From: Tigriopus japonicus
Taxonomy: Eukaryota > Arthropoda > Copepoda > Harpacticoida > Harpacticidae
Reading direction: 5' to 3'
Length of the DNA: 64,000 bases
Assembly (NCBI GenBank): GCA_010645155.1
Contig: CM021312.1
Coordinates: 4,791,158 to 4,855,157, forward strand
Shown: one piece after another, positions 10,180 to 21,840 of the stretch
Position numbering within the stretch: the first letter of the stretch is position 1
How the letters are laid out: every line of letters begins with the position of its first letter
Position numbers and translations under genes: made by a program
Notes under the pieces: model-generated
What the model was told of the DNA's origin: nothing
Databases searched by the model: none
The model's input: only the letters and a program-made list of their open reading frames with translations

Positions 10180-13100
10180 ATCAAAACCGGCCTAGTTCTG
10201 CTTGGTGATAAGCCGATCAGCTATTTGGCCATGGGGATTGCCAGCTTCGATGCTAGCTCAGCGCAATCCCAAAGTCTCGTCATTAATGCATTATTCATTG
10301 GCCGATGAAACGGCTACGTCATGGACGATGATGAAAAAATCGCAGCAAATTTGAATCACGGGCTGTCAAATTAGCAATCGAGTCGACCTAGTTTCGCCCT
10401 ACATGTTATGTTAAGTAATATCGCGAAATTGATACCTTACGAGGATTTTTTTTATTTCATGGCAATAGCTATTTCAAGACTTAGAACATATTGACCATGA
10501 TGCACGATTGTTCCTTTTGAATTAGTTGTTGAGGAGACTTGACAAAGGACATAGTTTGCAAAACACAAGAAACGCGGGAATTGGTCGGTTTTCGACAAAA
10601 CTTGATTAAATAAAATTACATTTACTCCCGCCTTGAATTAAGTTGATGCGTTCTAAAGCACAAGAGGATCCCGTCAATTCAATCATCCTTTGTGTCAAGG
10701 GTCATTGCTTTTGAAGACTGTCGACGTCATTTCATATCAACCCAATTGTTAAGAAAGCAGGCGTACCTAACTAGTTCTATAATGATAAAGGTCAGTATTG
10801 ATGCATTTAGAGTTCGATCTTTTTGTCTTAAATTTGCCATGTTGGTCCTGGTTTTGTTTTTGGGTCAAAAAGCTTCCCACAAACGTCTACAAAATGGCTG
10901 CATTCGTATTAGTTATATCAAGCGCTTCCTAATTCAAGTAATTATTCTGGAGTGGGCGAATTTTAGGAAAAAGATGCGTCACTTACAAATTCTTAAAACA
11001 TCGAACCTTTCATATTTCTTTAAACGGAAAGTTTTCGAACTGATTCACCCGATTTTCATGGATCTTCTTGTTTGGCCAAAATGACTTTGTCCAAAACCCA
11101 TGAAAACGTATTTGCGCGTTATTTAATCAAGCTTGGCGGGTTTGTTTCTTTCTTTATGTCCTGTATTTTACCTGGTGTGTTGGAACCTCCCGAGGAGAAG
11201 TCCTAGGTTTGAGCCCGGATGGCGGAATTTTGACGATTTCACGCAAACCAGCTCTCAATGAACTTCAATCGAACAACCATCAGGTTCGTCATTCAAAATG
11301 GCGAACCCAATAGTGCATAAACCACCGCTCAATTGCTCTCAATTAATCCAGAAACCTCTTCTGGAATGTATGAATCAATCCAACTCCAAAAAGGATCAAC
11401 AAAATGAGAAGAAAAATGGCCGTTCTCAAAGAGCGAGCTCAGGGATTGAATTCCTGTATTCTGACGAGAATTGTACTACTAGTAGTACACTAAGAGCACG
11501 GCGCACGACTGTACTACTCACAGAGTACGGAGAAGACGAAAACGGGCTTGCTAGATTGTAGAGTAGCAGAGTTGGGGTCAGTTTTTCCCTCAGATTCGGC
11601 CAAAGGATCTGAGTTATATAAGGCATGTGAACTTTGGTGGGGTAGCATGACTCAGATAAAAAGAATGCATTTTGTCACAGGAATAAATTAAGTTTAAGTT
11701 AACATTAGCCTAGGTTAGGTTAAGTCAGGGTTAAGTTAGTTTAAGTAGTGAAGTATGGCTTCAGGATAAATACACTCACGCAACCTTGAGATAAATCTTC
11801 ATACTGTTTACAAGCAAGAGCCAAGGGCGTAAGGACGATGTTCTGTCACAAAGATGGCGTTTCTGAATAGAGCGATTCAATCAAAACTTGCTAATCCGCC
11901 CATAGATGGTATGAAAGAGGGAGACGAGTAGTAGGACTCATGCTCCAGAGACTCGGGGTCCCTTTCTTGCTCGGTAAATTGGGATTAAAACTCTGTATAA
12001 TATTAGAATTTCCAACCTCTCCAAAAAAGGGAAGATTTTTACACTTGAAAAAAAGTTAAGATTCCTAAAACAATTTTCAGTAAAAACGAGTAATGGATTG
12101 AAAGGATTCTTAACGAAAACTGAAAGCAACTGACTGAAGAATTACATACATTCAAAGTTCACTTTGGAAGTCAATTGATCCTTTGTACGAAGTTGGGTAC
12201 TTCTAAAATTTATAAAAACCCGAAAATTTGAGTATCTGAGGTTTTTGGACCAAAAATTACGTTTTATTTCACTCTGGTTTCAAACGCAATTGTTTATAAT
12301 GCCTATCTGCTTTCGGTTTCTGTAAGCATAACCGAAACCGGAACATAAAGTTTTTCTGGTCCATCACCAGTGAAAACTACCAACAAATGGTGGTAGTGAA
12401 ATTTTACTCACCATGAAATCTTGGAGGGGTGTCAATCTGCCTTGGTAATGAATGGTTCACTAATACCTTGGAGAGCAAATTTTACGTGCAAATTCCGCCA
12501 GCCTAATAATTTGAACGTTTTTATTTTCTCCTCGAAAATGGACAATCTGAAATGAAGTTTGTCAAAAAAAAAAATAACATATTGTAAATACATGCTCCCA
12601 TTCATTTTTCAGGGTCACCGAAGTTTAGAGAGAATTGGGAAACTAATGTTCTTAAATCACCTACGTAAAATCAATTTTGAATCCTTTCAATTATTTGTGC
12701 AATTATCAGAAATATGGCCAATGTTTCAACCATATGGCAATCCTTAAATTGGAGAGCAAGTGCAAGAAGAAAGGCATTGATGACAGCGACGTCACAAACA
12801 GCAGGGTTGTGAAATGGGGTCTATGGCTAAAAACAAAATGGTCAGATTGATAAAAGGATGCATTAAAATGTGATATAAAGAGAGGAGGAATGTAAGATTA
12901 TCATGGTTCTATGTTGAAGCAAAAATATAAAATATGATAAATGAATCGTTTGGCAAATCAACCAAATTATTTTTATACTTTGCTATCTGAATTTAAAAAG
13001 CAGAATGACAAGAAAGAACGGCAAAAAGTAATTAAAATTTTCCTCAGGCAGGACTAATAAAAGCGTAAAGTAAAATCATTGCGTTTTTTCTCGCAACCAG

Positions 13101-14990
13101 TTTTATTTAAAGGATTATTTACTGTCAGACATCAAACAGTTAACAAATTTTGGCAGCACTGAAACTTCGGAGCAGGCTTAGGGCACGTGATTAAGGTGAC
13201 CGTATATGGCGCCTCTGCTCTGGGAAGCACCGTTGTTTTTATTTCAAACAAAGACTCAATAAAATATTGTAAGACTTTTGAACTTTAAACACATTATTGT
13301 TTTTTTTTTTTGTTTTTTTGATGATTCATTTAATACATGTGGTAACTAAATGCTTTGCTAGTAACGATTCCCCAGTGCGTTATTGATTACCTTGACCCAC
13401 AATGTACATTTTATTGAAGCCTTATTTTATACTAGATTCTATTTCTTTGGATAATAATATGCAATTCTGATTTTTTAGCCTTCAGATTGTGTAAAAAATA
13501 AACCATAACCAAAACCATTAGATTTTTATACTCTTCAGTGTGACCATCCCGAAAGTAGAAAAGATAAGAAATGCGTACGTTGGAAACGTTTTTCTTCCTC
13601 AGATGTCATGTTAGTAAACCAGAGTATTCCACCTGAATCCGGATGTGGTTCATCAAAAAATGTTGAACGCAATTTTTTGTCTTCCCGTAAGCTCTTTCCA
13701 AACTTAAAGCAGTTATGTTTGGAATGCAATCTTCAATGGAATAGATGATTTTTGAAATGGTTCATTTGCTCAAGTCACATCTAGATGTCAGGTGAAGCTG
13801 AGCATATCAATGGTCAGAGACGAGAGTACCGATAAAAGCGACCTCTATTGAGAGGAATATCTCCATATTTTAAAAGAGACCGGTAAATCTTCTCGATCCA
13901 AAGCGTACCCTTATCAAAAAAGGTCAACCTTTGAGAATAATTTTCCGAAATAAGAAGGTTTTTTTTTGTTTCAGGTACATTTTTTCTAAGCCGAATTTCG
14001 CTTTTGGTTCAGAAAACCCCTCCAACGCTAAAGACAAAAACCTCATTCGGTCCTTGAAATGAAAAATGATTGGGAGGACGCATTAATGATAACGCCAAAA
14101 ATTGCACCACGACTCGGAAGTTTTGAAAAATGTATCATGGTCGTAACCTATATTTTGGATAAGCAGACATCTAAAAACCAAGAAAACTGTAGGAACAATG
14201 AAGACCTGGCCACCTACAACTTTGCTCAGGCGGACAAAATATCAAAAGCTAAAATTGATTATCTGAAAGCTTTTGCATAAATCAAATTTCCATATATTTT
14301 GGTGCCCAATTGCGACTTTGCGCAACCGGCAAAAACTTTTGGGACATCTTGTACTGGACACAACAGAACGACTATGATGCTGCAATGCTTAGAGGTTGAA
14401 TATCTTTTTCTATGAAAAATCCTTTCAGATGATAATAAACTAATAATTCTTGAACTCCTCCCATTCTTAGGCCAATTTTGGAACCAGAGAGATCAGACAT
14501 AGGATGTGCATAGGTGCCTGGATTGTTAGATTGTGTTGGCCTTCCTTTACACCTTACATCTTTCTTTAGAGAGATATAATGATTGTGATTTTTATCATGC
14601 TGAAACTAAATTTCATTAATTGATAAAATTGAAAAAGATACCAAACTTGGTTTTAAGAAAATGAGTCGTGTTACGCAATACAAGTTGGCAAGTTGTCCAA
14701 CATATGACGCAATGGTGAAAGGACGTTAAAAGTGAGTGAGGTTTTGACAGAAATTTCGGATGTGTAAGGTAAAACAACAGAAGAGTCTTGCGATTCAAAC
14801 AGTACCAAGGGACCCTGTCTATGCAGCAACTTCTTTCGCTTTTTATGCAAGTTTTATCAATGTTTGGTGTTTCTTTTTCATTTCATTCTATAGTCATTAA
14901 TTCTAACTTCAAAAGTTGTGTTCTTGTAATGCACCAAAATTGCATTGGTTTGTCACAACGGTGTCCAAAAGTCCACATGTCTGAAAGCTT
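10180..14990. other. AT-rich intergenic spacer
   Basis: No gene is recognised. The stretch has homopolymer runs, another CAGAGTTGGGGTCA motif at about 11570 like the end of the hAT-like element at 3212, and a degenerate TTAGG/TTAAG patch at about 11690-11755. A plus-strand open frame at 11298-11561 has no family resemblance and no good splice sites. Confidence 0.5.
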
Positions 14991-14999
14991 CCCCAACTC

Positions 15000-15623
15000 C
15001 TTTTTTAAGGTCTGAAATTGGTCACTCTGATTTGGTTGACAGCCCCTCTTGCCTTTATAGAAGACCATGGCCTTTGTCTTGATGTTGTTGACTTGAAAGC
15101 CGTTCTCTTGGCAATAACCGTGGAGAGCATTGATGGCATTTTGCAATTCCACGGCTGAATCAGCCAAGAGAACCAGGTCGTCTGCATACTGTAAGTATTG
15201 TATTCTATTTCTAATGATGGTGGGGCCTTAGTGGGAGAGGGCTTCGGGCAGGTCGGATACATAAAGATTGAAAAGAATTGGCGATAGTGGATCCCCCTGC
15301 GGAAGGCCAATTGATGTGAAGTAGCAAGGGGATAGGTCCTCACCTGAACGAATGGAGCATTTGAGTTCTGCATAGATGTTGGACAGCAGGACGCATATGG
15401 AACGCGGAATTCCCCACAGTTGGAGTTTGAGGAATAAACGCGTTCGATCCACCCTGTCGAATGCTTTGGAGAAATCCACAAAGCATCCGTAAACTCTCCT
15501 CTTAGTGCTGATGTTTGCGTGCACAATTTCGTAGAGGAGAGTGGCTGCCGAGGTGGTTGAGCGGCTTCTCCGGAAACCGAATTGGAACTCTTTGGGAAAT
15601 TTTCGGAATTTCTCTACTTTCCA
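15000..15623 (-). pseudogene. non-LTR retrotransposon reverse transcriptase fragment
   Basis: On the minus strand one frame contains RT landmarks in order: FQFGFRRSRSTT, CFVDFSKAFDRVDR (RT block with catalytic Asp), GLPQGDPLSPILFNLYVSDL, then an in-frame TAA at 15230-15228, and QYADDLVLLADS (the YADD catalytic box) followed by the thumb-like NGFQVNNIKTKAMVF. This is the fingers-palm core of a LINE reverse transcriptase of the jockey/CR1/L2 type. It stops abruptly at both ends, lacks endonuclease and poly(A) tail, and carries the stop between palm motifs, so it is a dead 5'-truncated copy. The exact clade needs a tree. Confidence 0.85.
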
Positions 15624-15954
15624 TTACAGGAAATGCTATAAATCCCGCTTGAGGTCGCTTTTTTCCACTCTCTATACCTGGTACATAATATACATACACA
15701 GAACACTCAATAGTACCTTACGACTTACTCAGACTAGTGCCCATCACTTTCAAAATATAATATCAAGTACAATTAGATTGGTTTCAAATATAATTATTTA
15801 TGAAAATTATTTTATTTTGACATGTAATTAATCACGATTACTTTCGAGTTTTTGCGGATTTTCTACTAACGCTACAAGAAATGCGATTCCCTGTAAACAA
15901 CTACGTCATTGATATAATTTATACAATCAACATTTATACAAAATTTGATCCACC

Positions 15955-16465
15955 AACGAGTTACTGTTGGCAGATCTGTACAACCCTTGAATAGTGAGTT
16001 GGTCAAGAATAGTACTCAAAAATTTGTCCAATCCTGCCTTAAATGCTGTAAGAGGATCAGCTCCTACATATTCCCAACGAAGACTAATGGGCAACAAATT
16101 GAACAATGGACGAACTCAAATCCTGGGTTGGGTTAAGAGCCTATGAATGCTCTTAAAGACATAAAGTATTAAATATCTTTCATGCCTTCTCTGAGTACTG
16201 TAAAGCCCTAACTTCTGGAGTCTCTCCCAATACGAGAGCACTTTCATTCCTGTGATGTTCCTAGTGAAACAAACATCTCTGGACCTGCTCGATGTTTTGC
16301 AAACCTGCCGAACTCATTGGAGCCCAAATGGGGGAAGCATATTCAAGATGCGGTTAAAAAATGGACTTGTACAGAGTTAGCATCGTAATACTATCCCTGG
16401 ACTTGAAAGTGCGATAGATCCAGCCACACGTTTGAAATGCCTTTCCCACCTTCAGCTGGATATTA
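15955..16465 (-). pseudogene. C-terminal fragment of a second non-LTR retrotransposon ORF2
   Basis: The minus strand reads HLEYASPIWAPMSSAGLQN, then IEQVQRCLF, a stop and frame shift, then WERLQKLGLYSTQRRHERY and LILYVFKSIHRLL. This is the conserved region after the RT thumb in many arthropod LINE proteins (LEY.SP.W, ERVQR, ERL..LGLYS..RR.ERY). Several stops and at least one frameshift show decay. It lies upstream of the RT fragment in transcription direction although it should come after it, so it is a separate insertion. Confidence 0.7.
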
Positions 16466-16499
16466 CATTTCAACAACATTATTTTTTGAAAATTTTAAC

Positions 16500-18486
16500 T
16501 TTTCCTTTTTGCAAAATTTCGTGCACAATAGGAGATATGTATAAATGAAAATTATGGCCTGATGGATTAGTGCACCAAGCAATTTTGACTCATGATTACA
16601 AATCCGTGTAAATCCAAAATTTTATTATGTGGGTAAAAAGTTATTGTAGTTTGTAATTGAAAAACCTCAATTACTTTTGCTGAATTGAAGTTGATTACAA
16701 TTGCAATTACTTTGATCTCAAATTCAATTACTTATAATTACAATTATTTGAAAAAATTTTTGCAGTTACATAATTGTAGTTGAAATTACAATTACATCGT
16801 AGGTCTGAGGTTACTAGACGTCAAACTAAAAAGGTGCAATGTTGTGCACGTCGGGCAAAAAGTTGGACCCATTTTATCAACTCCCTTCCTGCGAGCCTCT
16901 TGAGATACATCCTTTTACACTAAAATGAATATTTCGTCGATGTAAGTTTTTAAACATGGCTTGGATTTTCAAATCAATTAGTTAACTTTTAACGTTTTCA
17001 AACGCTACTAATTCTCACTGCTATTAAAACCAAATTTTCATTTTAGTACCTGTTTTTTGTTTTGGCTGCAGAAACAGTTTCTTGTGAAATATACGTCTTA
17101 TATAACTCATTTTGTTTTCTAATGGGCCCCAAGGACAGCCTCACCATCGCAAGTCTCTTGTGAATTGGAACGTTCAAATCACTCTTTTTGTTTTTTAAAT
17201 TAAAAAGCGCTTGTAATGATTAGAGCTCTAGTAATGATCATGCATGTTTTTTTTTGTTAACTTTTGGAATTTCGGTCCTTAATCATGCCATTCAATGTCT
17301 TCGCGATAATTATCAACGTGATGATTTCGAATCGGATTGTTGGGTATGAAATAGTTTTGCAAAGTTTAACAAAAAAAATCGCGCCAATTTAAAATACCCA
17401 AGGAAATCAAAGCCTTTTGTGTTCATCAGCACCTTGCAATCTTAAGAGGTGATGTCCTTACAACAATAAAGCTATCTCATGCAAACGAAAATTGAATATG
17501 TTAAAGAAGCCGCTCATTTCCGTGAATAATTTTATTCGTATTTTGCGTGAAACTTTGGTTTACATAGTTTCTATGAGTTTGCGTATCTACACACACGTGG
17601 TCTTCTAATCCCTGGCTTGATCCCAATGATAAGTCATACAACTGTTGTCAGATCTGTTTGACTTCAACTCTAAACCCTAAAGGTGTATCATTTGAGCAAA
17701 ATGTAAAACAAAAGGGAAAAAGCTTAAGGTACAAACTGGTTATGAGAGTATTGTGTTCTGTCATTTTTATTTTGAGAGCTATTTTTTTCAAAAAGCCTTT
17801 ATGTAATGAATATGTTTTATCAAGAGTTATTAGCATATCAAGTATTCTTTTATGCAACTTTGATTGCATGAAAAAATTGAGTGCCTGGCATAGCCAAAGG
17901 CAGACAAGTAAAATACTAAGGGAGTTAAAAAAGGCGTTGAGTTTTGAAGCAAAAAGTTTGTTTTATACGTAAGGGAAAATTTTTGGGAAATCGAAAGGAT
18001 GAGAAGTCTGAATGAAAGAGCAACTACTCAGTGTTGACAGAAATTTTTGAACAAATTTCTTTTGAAGATGGGAAATCTGAAAAATGTTGCCATCGAAACG
18101 AAATCTCTTCCTCCATATTCTGATTTTTTTACCAAGAGATCTAAGTAAAAAAAACCTTTGGCGCTTTCTTGGAAAATTTTGGAAAATTTCCTTCTCATGC
18201 AACTTCAATGATCTTTGAAAATGAATGTGAATGATTTACAATGAAAGGAAGAGTCACCAAACAACATCTTTGGTTCCTAATTGAGTGACCAGAAGTGGCA
18301 GAACAAGGATTACGATTTAGTTCAAAGTGGTATCATTTGGCATATTTTAGGCAGTTTTGGTCAAAATTGGTTTGAAACGGTATGGCAGCACTGGTTAGCT
18401 CCTGTCTTCATACTTACTTTGGACCCCAAATCTTTTCGATTACCGAATATTGGCCATAACATCCTTTTAGCGTAGGAGAAAATATG
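16500..18486. other. AT-rich spacer with AATTAC-rich patch
   Basis: About 16630-16800 is dense in TTACAATTAC-type motifs, resembling the interior of the hAT-like element at 3212-3790, and may be a remnant of the same family. No coding exon is supported. Confidence 0.4.
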
Positions 18487-19045
18487 TACAGGGTGACCCT
18501 TCTAAATTAAGATCGAAAGTTTCTTGTCTTTAGTGCGCTGGCTTATTTTTAGTTTCACACTTCTTGTTTAAACAAAATGTTTTGTGTATTTTTTGGCAAG
18601 AAATCTTGTTTTCAACAATTTCTTGTACGACAGTTTTAAATGTGCGAAAATGGCCTCTGAACTTCGTACTCCTCTAACAAGATGCGTCTCCTCCACATAC
18701 CGCACTAGTTGGGCAAAGTTATTGTGAAGCTGTCTTTCCTCATTTTCGAGGCAAGGATGAATGTCCTCGTTCATCTCCAGACCTCAATTGGATGGAAATT
18801 TCCATTTGGTCAATTCTGAAGAGGCTTTGAGTCAAACAGATTGTGATGCGTGCATGTGCTGATGCTGCAGTTAGTAGATTGAAGGCCGTGGTGAAGACCA
18901 AATGTGGCATTTTTGAAAATTGAACATTTGTTGGTCAACGTAATTCATCTGGGATTGTCATAATGTGACAACATTTTTGATTAAATGGATATTAAGTGAG
19001 TTATGATACAAAACCCGAGTCTCAGTTTAAGTGGCACACCCTGTA
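18487..19045 (+). mobile_element. decayed Tc1/mariner element with terminal inverted repeats
   Basis: The left end TACAGGGTGACCC and the right end (reverse complement TACAGGGTGTGCC) are inverted repeats starting at TA dinucleotides, with similarity continuing into a TAAA...GA stretch. The 559-bp body carries on the + strand (18762-18923) a transposase C-terminal relic: SSPDLNWMEISIWSILKRL, an in-frame TGA, then VKQIVMRACADAAVSRLKAV. SPDLN is the block with the third catalytic Asp in mariner-type transposases. The N-terminal DNA-binding part and the first two catalytic Asp residues are missing, so it is an internally deleted non-autonomous copy. Confidence 0.75.
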
Positions 19046-19049
19046 CAAT

Positions 19050-21355
19050 CTTCAAGTAATGTGACACAAATTTCTATTCTGGTTTGTCTAACATATTCTA
19101 CTCGAAGTTCAAAAACAGGTCAAACCTTTGTGTTAAGGGGGCTTTAATATATTGTTAACTTGACCTCCTTGTCTAAAAACTTGTAACCTCCCAGTCAGTT
19201 GCTAATTCAATGAACGTATTGCTTGGCATTACTGAAGTTTTGGTGAATTAAAATTTTCAGGTAGCTGACCCAGCTCTGCCATTAAGTGAGTCAAATGTGC
19301 TTGCAAGGTTTTTTACTTCAAGAAATGTTGAGATTGATCCTTGGTTGAGTCATTCTTGACCCACAATAAAACAATGAATAACGAACAATTCATGCCTTTT
19401 GATAAGAAGTTTAATTGAATGAGTGTGTTTTACAGAGTGTTCCACTTGCATTCTTATAGAGGAGAGCGGACGTGGATTGTAATGGCAGAAATTACCAATG
19501 ATGACATCATTTTTGGCGGGAAAAAAAGTTCGGAAGAAATACATGTGTTTCTGATGAGCGTGAAAGGCAGCTAAAATGAAGATTTAGGCCTGATAATTGC
19601 AACAATTCCTTTCTCATCTGCACAAATTGAAGGTGGAATAACAATTCTTGACATTTTTTGCAAAAATTGGAAAATACATGTTTTATTGTTATTATCTAAA
19701 CTTTTGCTACGTAAATTGAAGGGGCTCTTCCGAACTTTTAAATCAGGAATGCCCGATATTGAATAACAAGATGGCCAGAGGAGATCAGTTCGTGGGGAAA
19801 CTAAACCTAAAATCAAATAATTTGTTTAATTGAAAGCTTCCAATTTCTCCTTTTGTTTTTAAATTACTTTGCAATGCTTCTGAACAAACAATAACCATGC
19901 CATTTTTCTTAAATGCAAAATTTTTCGAAAATCTGACCCTTAAAAACCGAGACATTTTTTTGGCAAGCCTAGACTGCTAACGGCAGCAAGTCTGTAATAT
20001 GATACCGTAATCGCTACCATTGATAACATTACTTGAAAGTTGTAGTAGAATTTTGAACTGGAAACTTTGTCAATGAACTCAGGGATTGTTTTCAACCTAG
20101 TTTGTGCCATTTTCTTTTCTCTCATACCTATAAAAATACCACTTAATATTTAGCAAGCACACAATTTAGTACCATGCCTCACCTACAGAGATACTAAAAA
20201 TAATGAAAATATTTATTTTGTTGAAGTGACTTTGTTCGAGCGGCTGCTCATCCGGAAAGCGCGTTGTCGTATGATTAAATCCTTTAAATCTACGATTGAC
20301 CCAAAAACCATCAGACAACCAGTAGATCATTGTTAGGGTTTCTCCAAGAATTGTCTTAAATTTCTTTCAAAGAGGATAAAATTCTTTATGCCGAGCTCAA
20401 ACTAGGACTCTCTGTCAAGGCATCCAACGTCTACTTCGTCGTCTTTTGGCCAAGCATCCAAGATTTCTTCAAAGTTAGTGAGGTAAAGGGCCGTGTTAAA
20501 GTGCATTCTGTAGTTGCAAGGCTTCCATGGCCAGCATCTGGTCTTTATCTTAGTACTTTCAAGATTCATTAAAAGAGGCATGTTTAGCAAAGATCCTCAG
20601 TTCGTGTGTGGTTTAGTGGAAGAGTGGATGAAGTCCTGAAACGGAGCGCCATCAAAATCTTTGGCTTCGAAAAATCAAGCTAAAAGACAATCTCTTATAA
20701 GTCAACGATAATTTGCTTGCCAAACAAACCAAATGAGACTGTCATAATAGTTCTCCTTACATTTGTTTCGTGGATTATTGACCCTGATGACAGAATACCT
20801 GATCATCCATTCGCAATTTCGTCAAGATTTGAAATTTATGCTTGAATAGTTGTAAAACCTATGCGCTAACATTTATCATCAAAGGTTTTTATGCATCGAC
20901 TTTGACAACGATGATGCCTTCATTTTCTTAGTAGGCACCATATATATCGTTTAGCTTCCAAAGTGACATTCTTCAAAAAGTCAATGGAGCTGAACGATAT
21001 TTTGCTCATCTTTTTATCCGGACTCTTCTTGAACTATGACAAAGTCCACGTAGCGGGTTTAGATATATCGCATGCCTATGCCTAATCTAATACTTGTAAT
21101 CACATGTAATCCATAACGTTTATCGGCTGAAAATCCTTAAAAACATCATAAGCCATAAAGAACCTTCGCCAGTTTTCATAAGAGTCTGTTACAGAATTGT
21201 TGTTGCTAAAACTGTTCTTTTAGAAAGTTAAAACGTTTTAGCTTTTCATGCTCATAATGAGGAAAAGTATCAACATATCCATTTAGTGCTTGTGAGGAAT
21301 GTATTTTTCTATTCAAATAACAATAGAACGAAAGCCCAAAAAAAACAATAGAATA
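19050..21355. other. AT-rich spacer
   Basis: No gene is supported. At 19266-19279 there is a CAGAGCTGGGTCA motif (minus strand) like the hAT-like termini. A minus-strand frame at 20590-20402 looks somewhat protein-like but has no family match and no clear splice context. Confidence 0.4.
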
Positions 21356-21370
21356 AAGTAGGCTGACCCA
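21356..21370. repeat. left target-site duplication of the SINE
   Basis: The 15-mer AAGTAGGCTGACCCA recurs exactly at 21826-21840, on the far side of the SINE. Confidence 0.85.
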
Positions 21371-21825
21371 GGGGGGTGAGGCATGGCGTAGTGCGTACTG
21401 CGTCGGGTTGTCGTGCGGAAGGTTGGGGTTCGATCCCGGCTGACTGCCACTCTCCACAAACTCAGCTCTTCGGAGTCAAAATTTAGCATTTGAACCGTCT
21501 TTCAATGCAAAAACCAAATCTACAAACTCAACTCTTCGGAGTCAAAATTTAGCGTTGAACTGTCTTTCAATGCAAACAAGGCAAGCCCCGGTTCGATCCC
21601 GGGCTTGCCGAGTCCTAATGACCTGTGGTATTAAGTTACATGCAGAAGTCACGGCCCTTGACGGCTTAAATGGGCGAACCTGGGGTCATTTCCGAGGGTG
21701 AGGTAAAAATTAATGCTTGCTTGTTAGCTTGTCCAAGTGGAGCGGCAATATCCCCATATGGTGGACAGCCTCTATCAGATCATAGCTGCGAAGCTGCGTT
21801 CTGACTCCACCACAAACAAACAAAC
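21371..21825 (+). mobile_element. tRNA-derived SINE, composite, with two B boxes
   Basis: A 455-bp insertion between perfect 15-bp direct repeats. The head has a pol III A box (TGGCGTAGTGC, 21384-21394) and B box (GGTTCGATCCC, 21427-21437) at tRNA-like spacing. A second B box (21590-21600) sits in a hairpin (21580-21609, GGCAAGCC pairing with GGCTTGCC) that looks like a tRNA T-arm plus acceptor stem. Between them a unit of about 56 bp starting ACAAACTCA is repeated in tandem (about 21456-21511 and 21522-21576). The 3' end is an (AAAC)-type tail, CACAAACAAACAAAC. The exact duplication and simple tail indicate relatively recent retroposition. I know no named family with this structure. Confidence 0.8.
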
Positions 21826-21840
21826 AAGTAGGCTGACCCA
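21826..21840. repeat. right target-site duplication of the SINE
   Basis: Exact second copy of AAGTAGGCTGACCCA, directly after the (AAAC)-type tail. Confidence 0.85.

Noticed and set aside
11180..11235. TAGGTTTGAGCCCGG as a tRNA or SINE B box
   Set aside because: No A box at the right distance, no tail and no flanking duplication.
20402..20590. Minus-strand 62-codon open frame with protein-like composition
   Set aside because: No family resemblance, no clear splice context and an AT-rich repeat-laden setting; could be revisited with RNA data.
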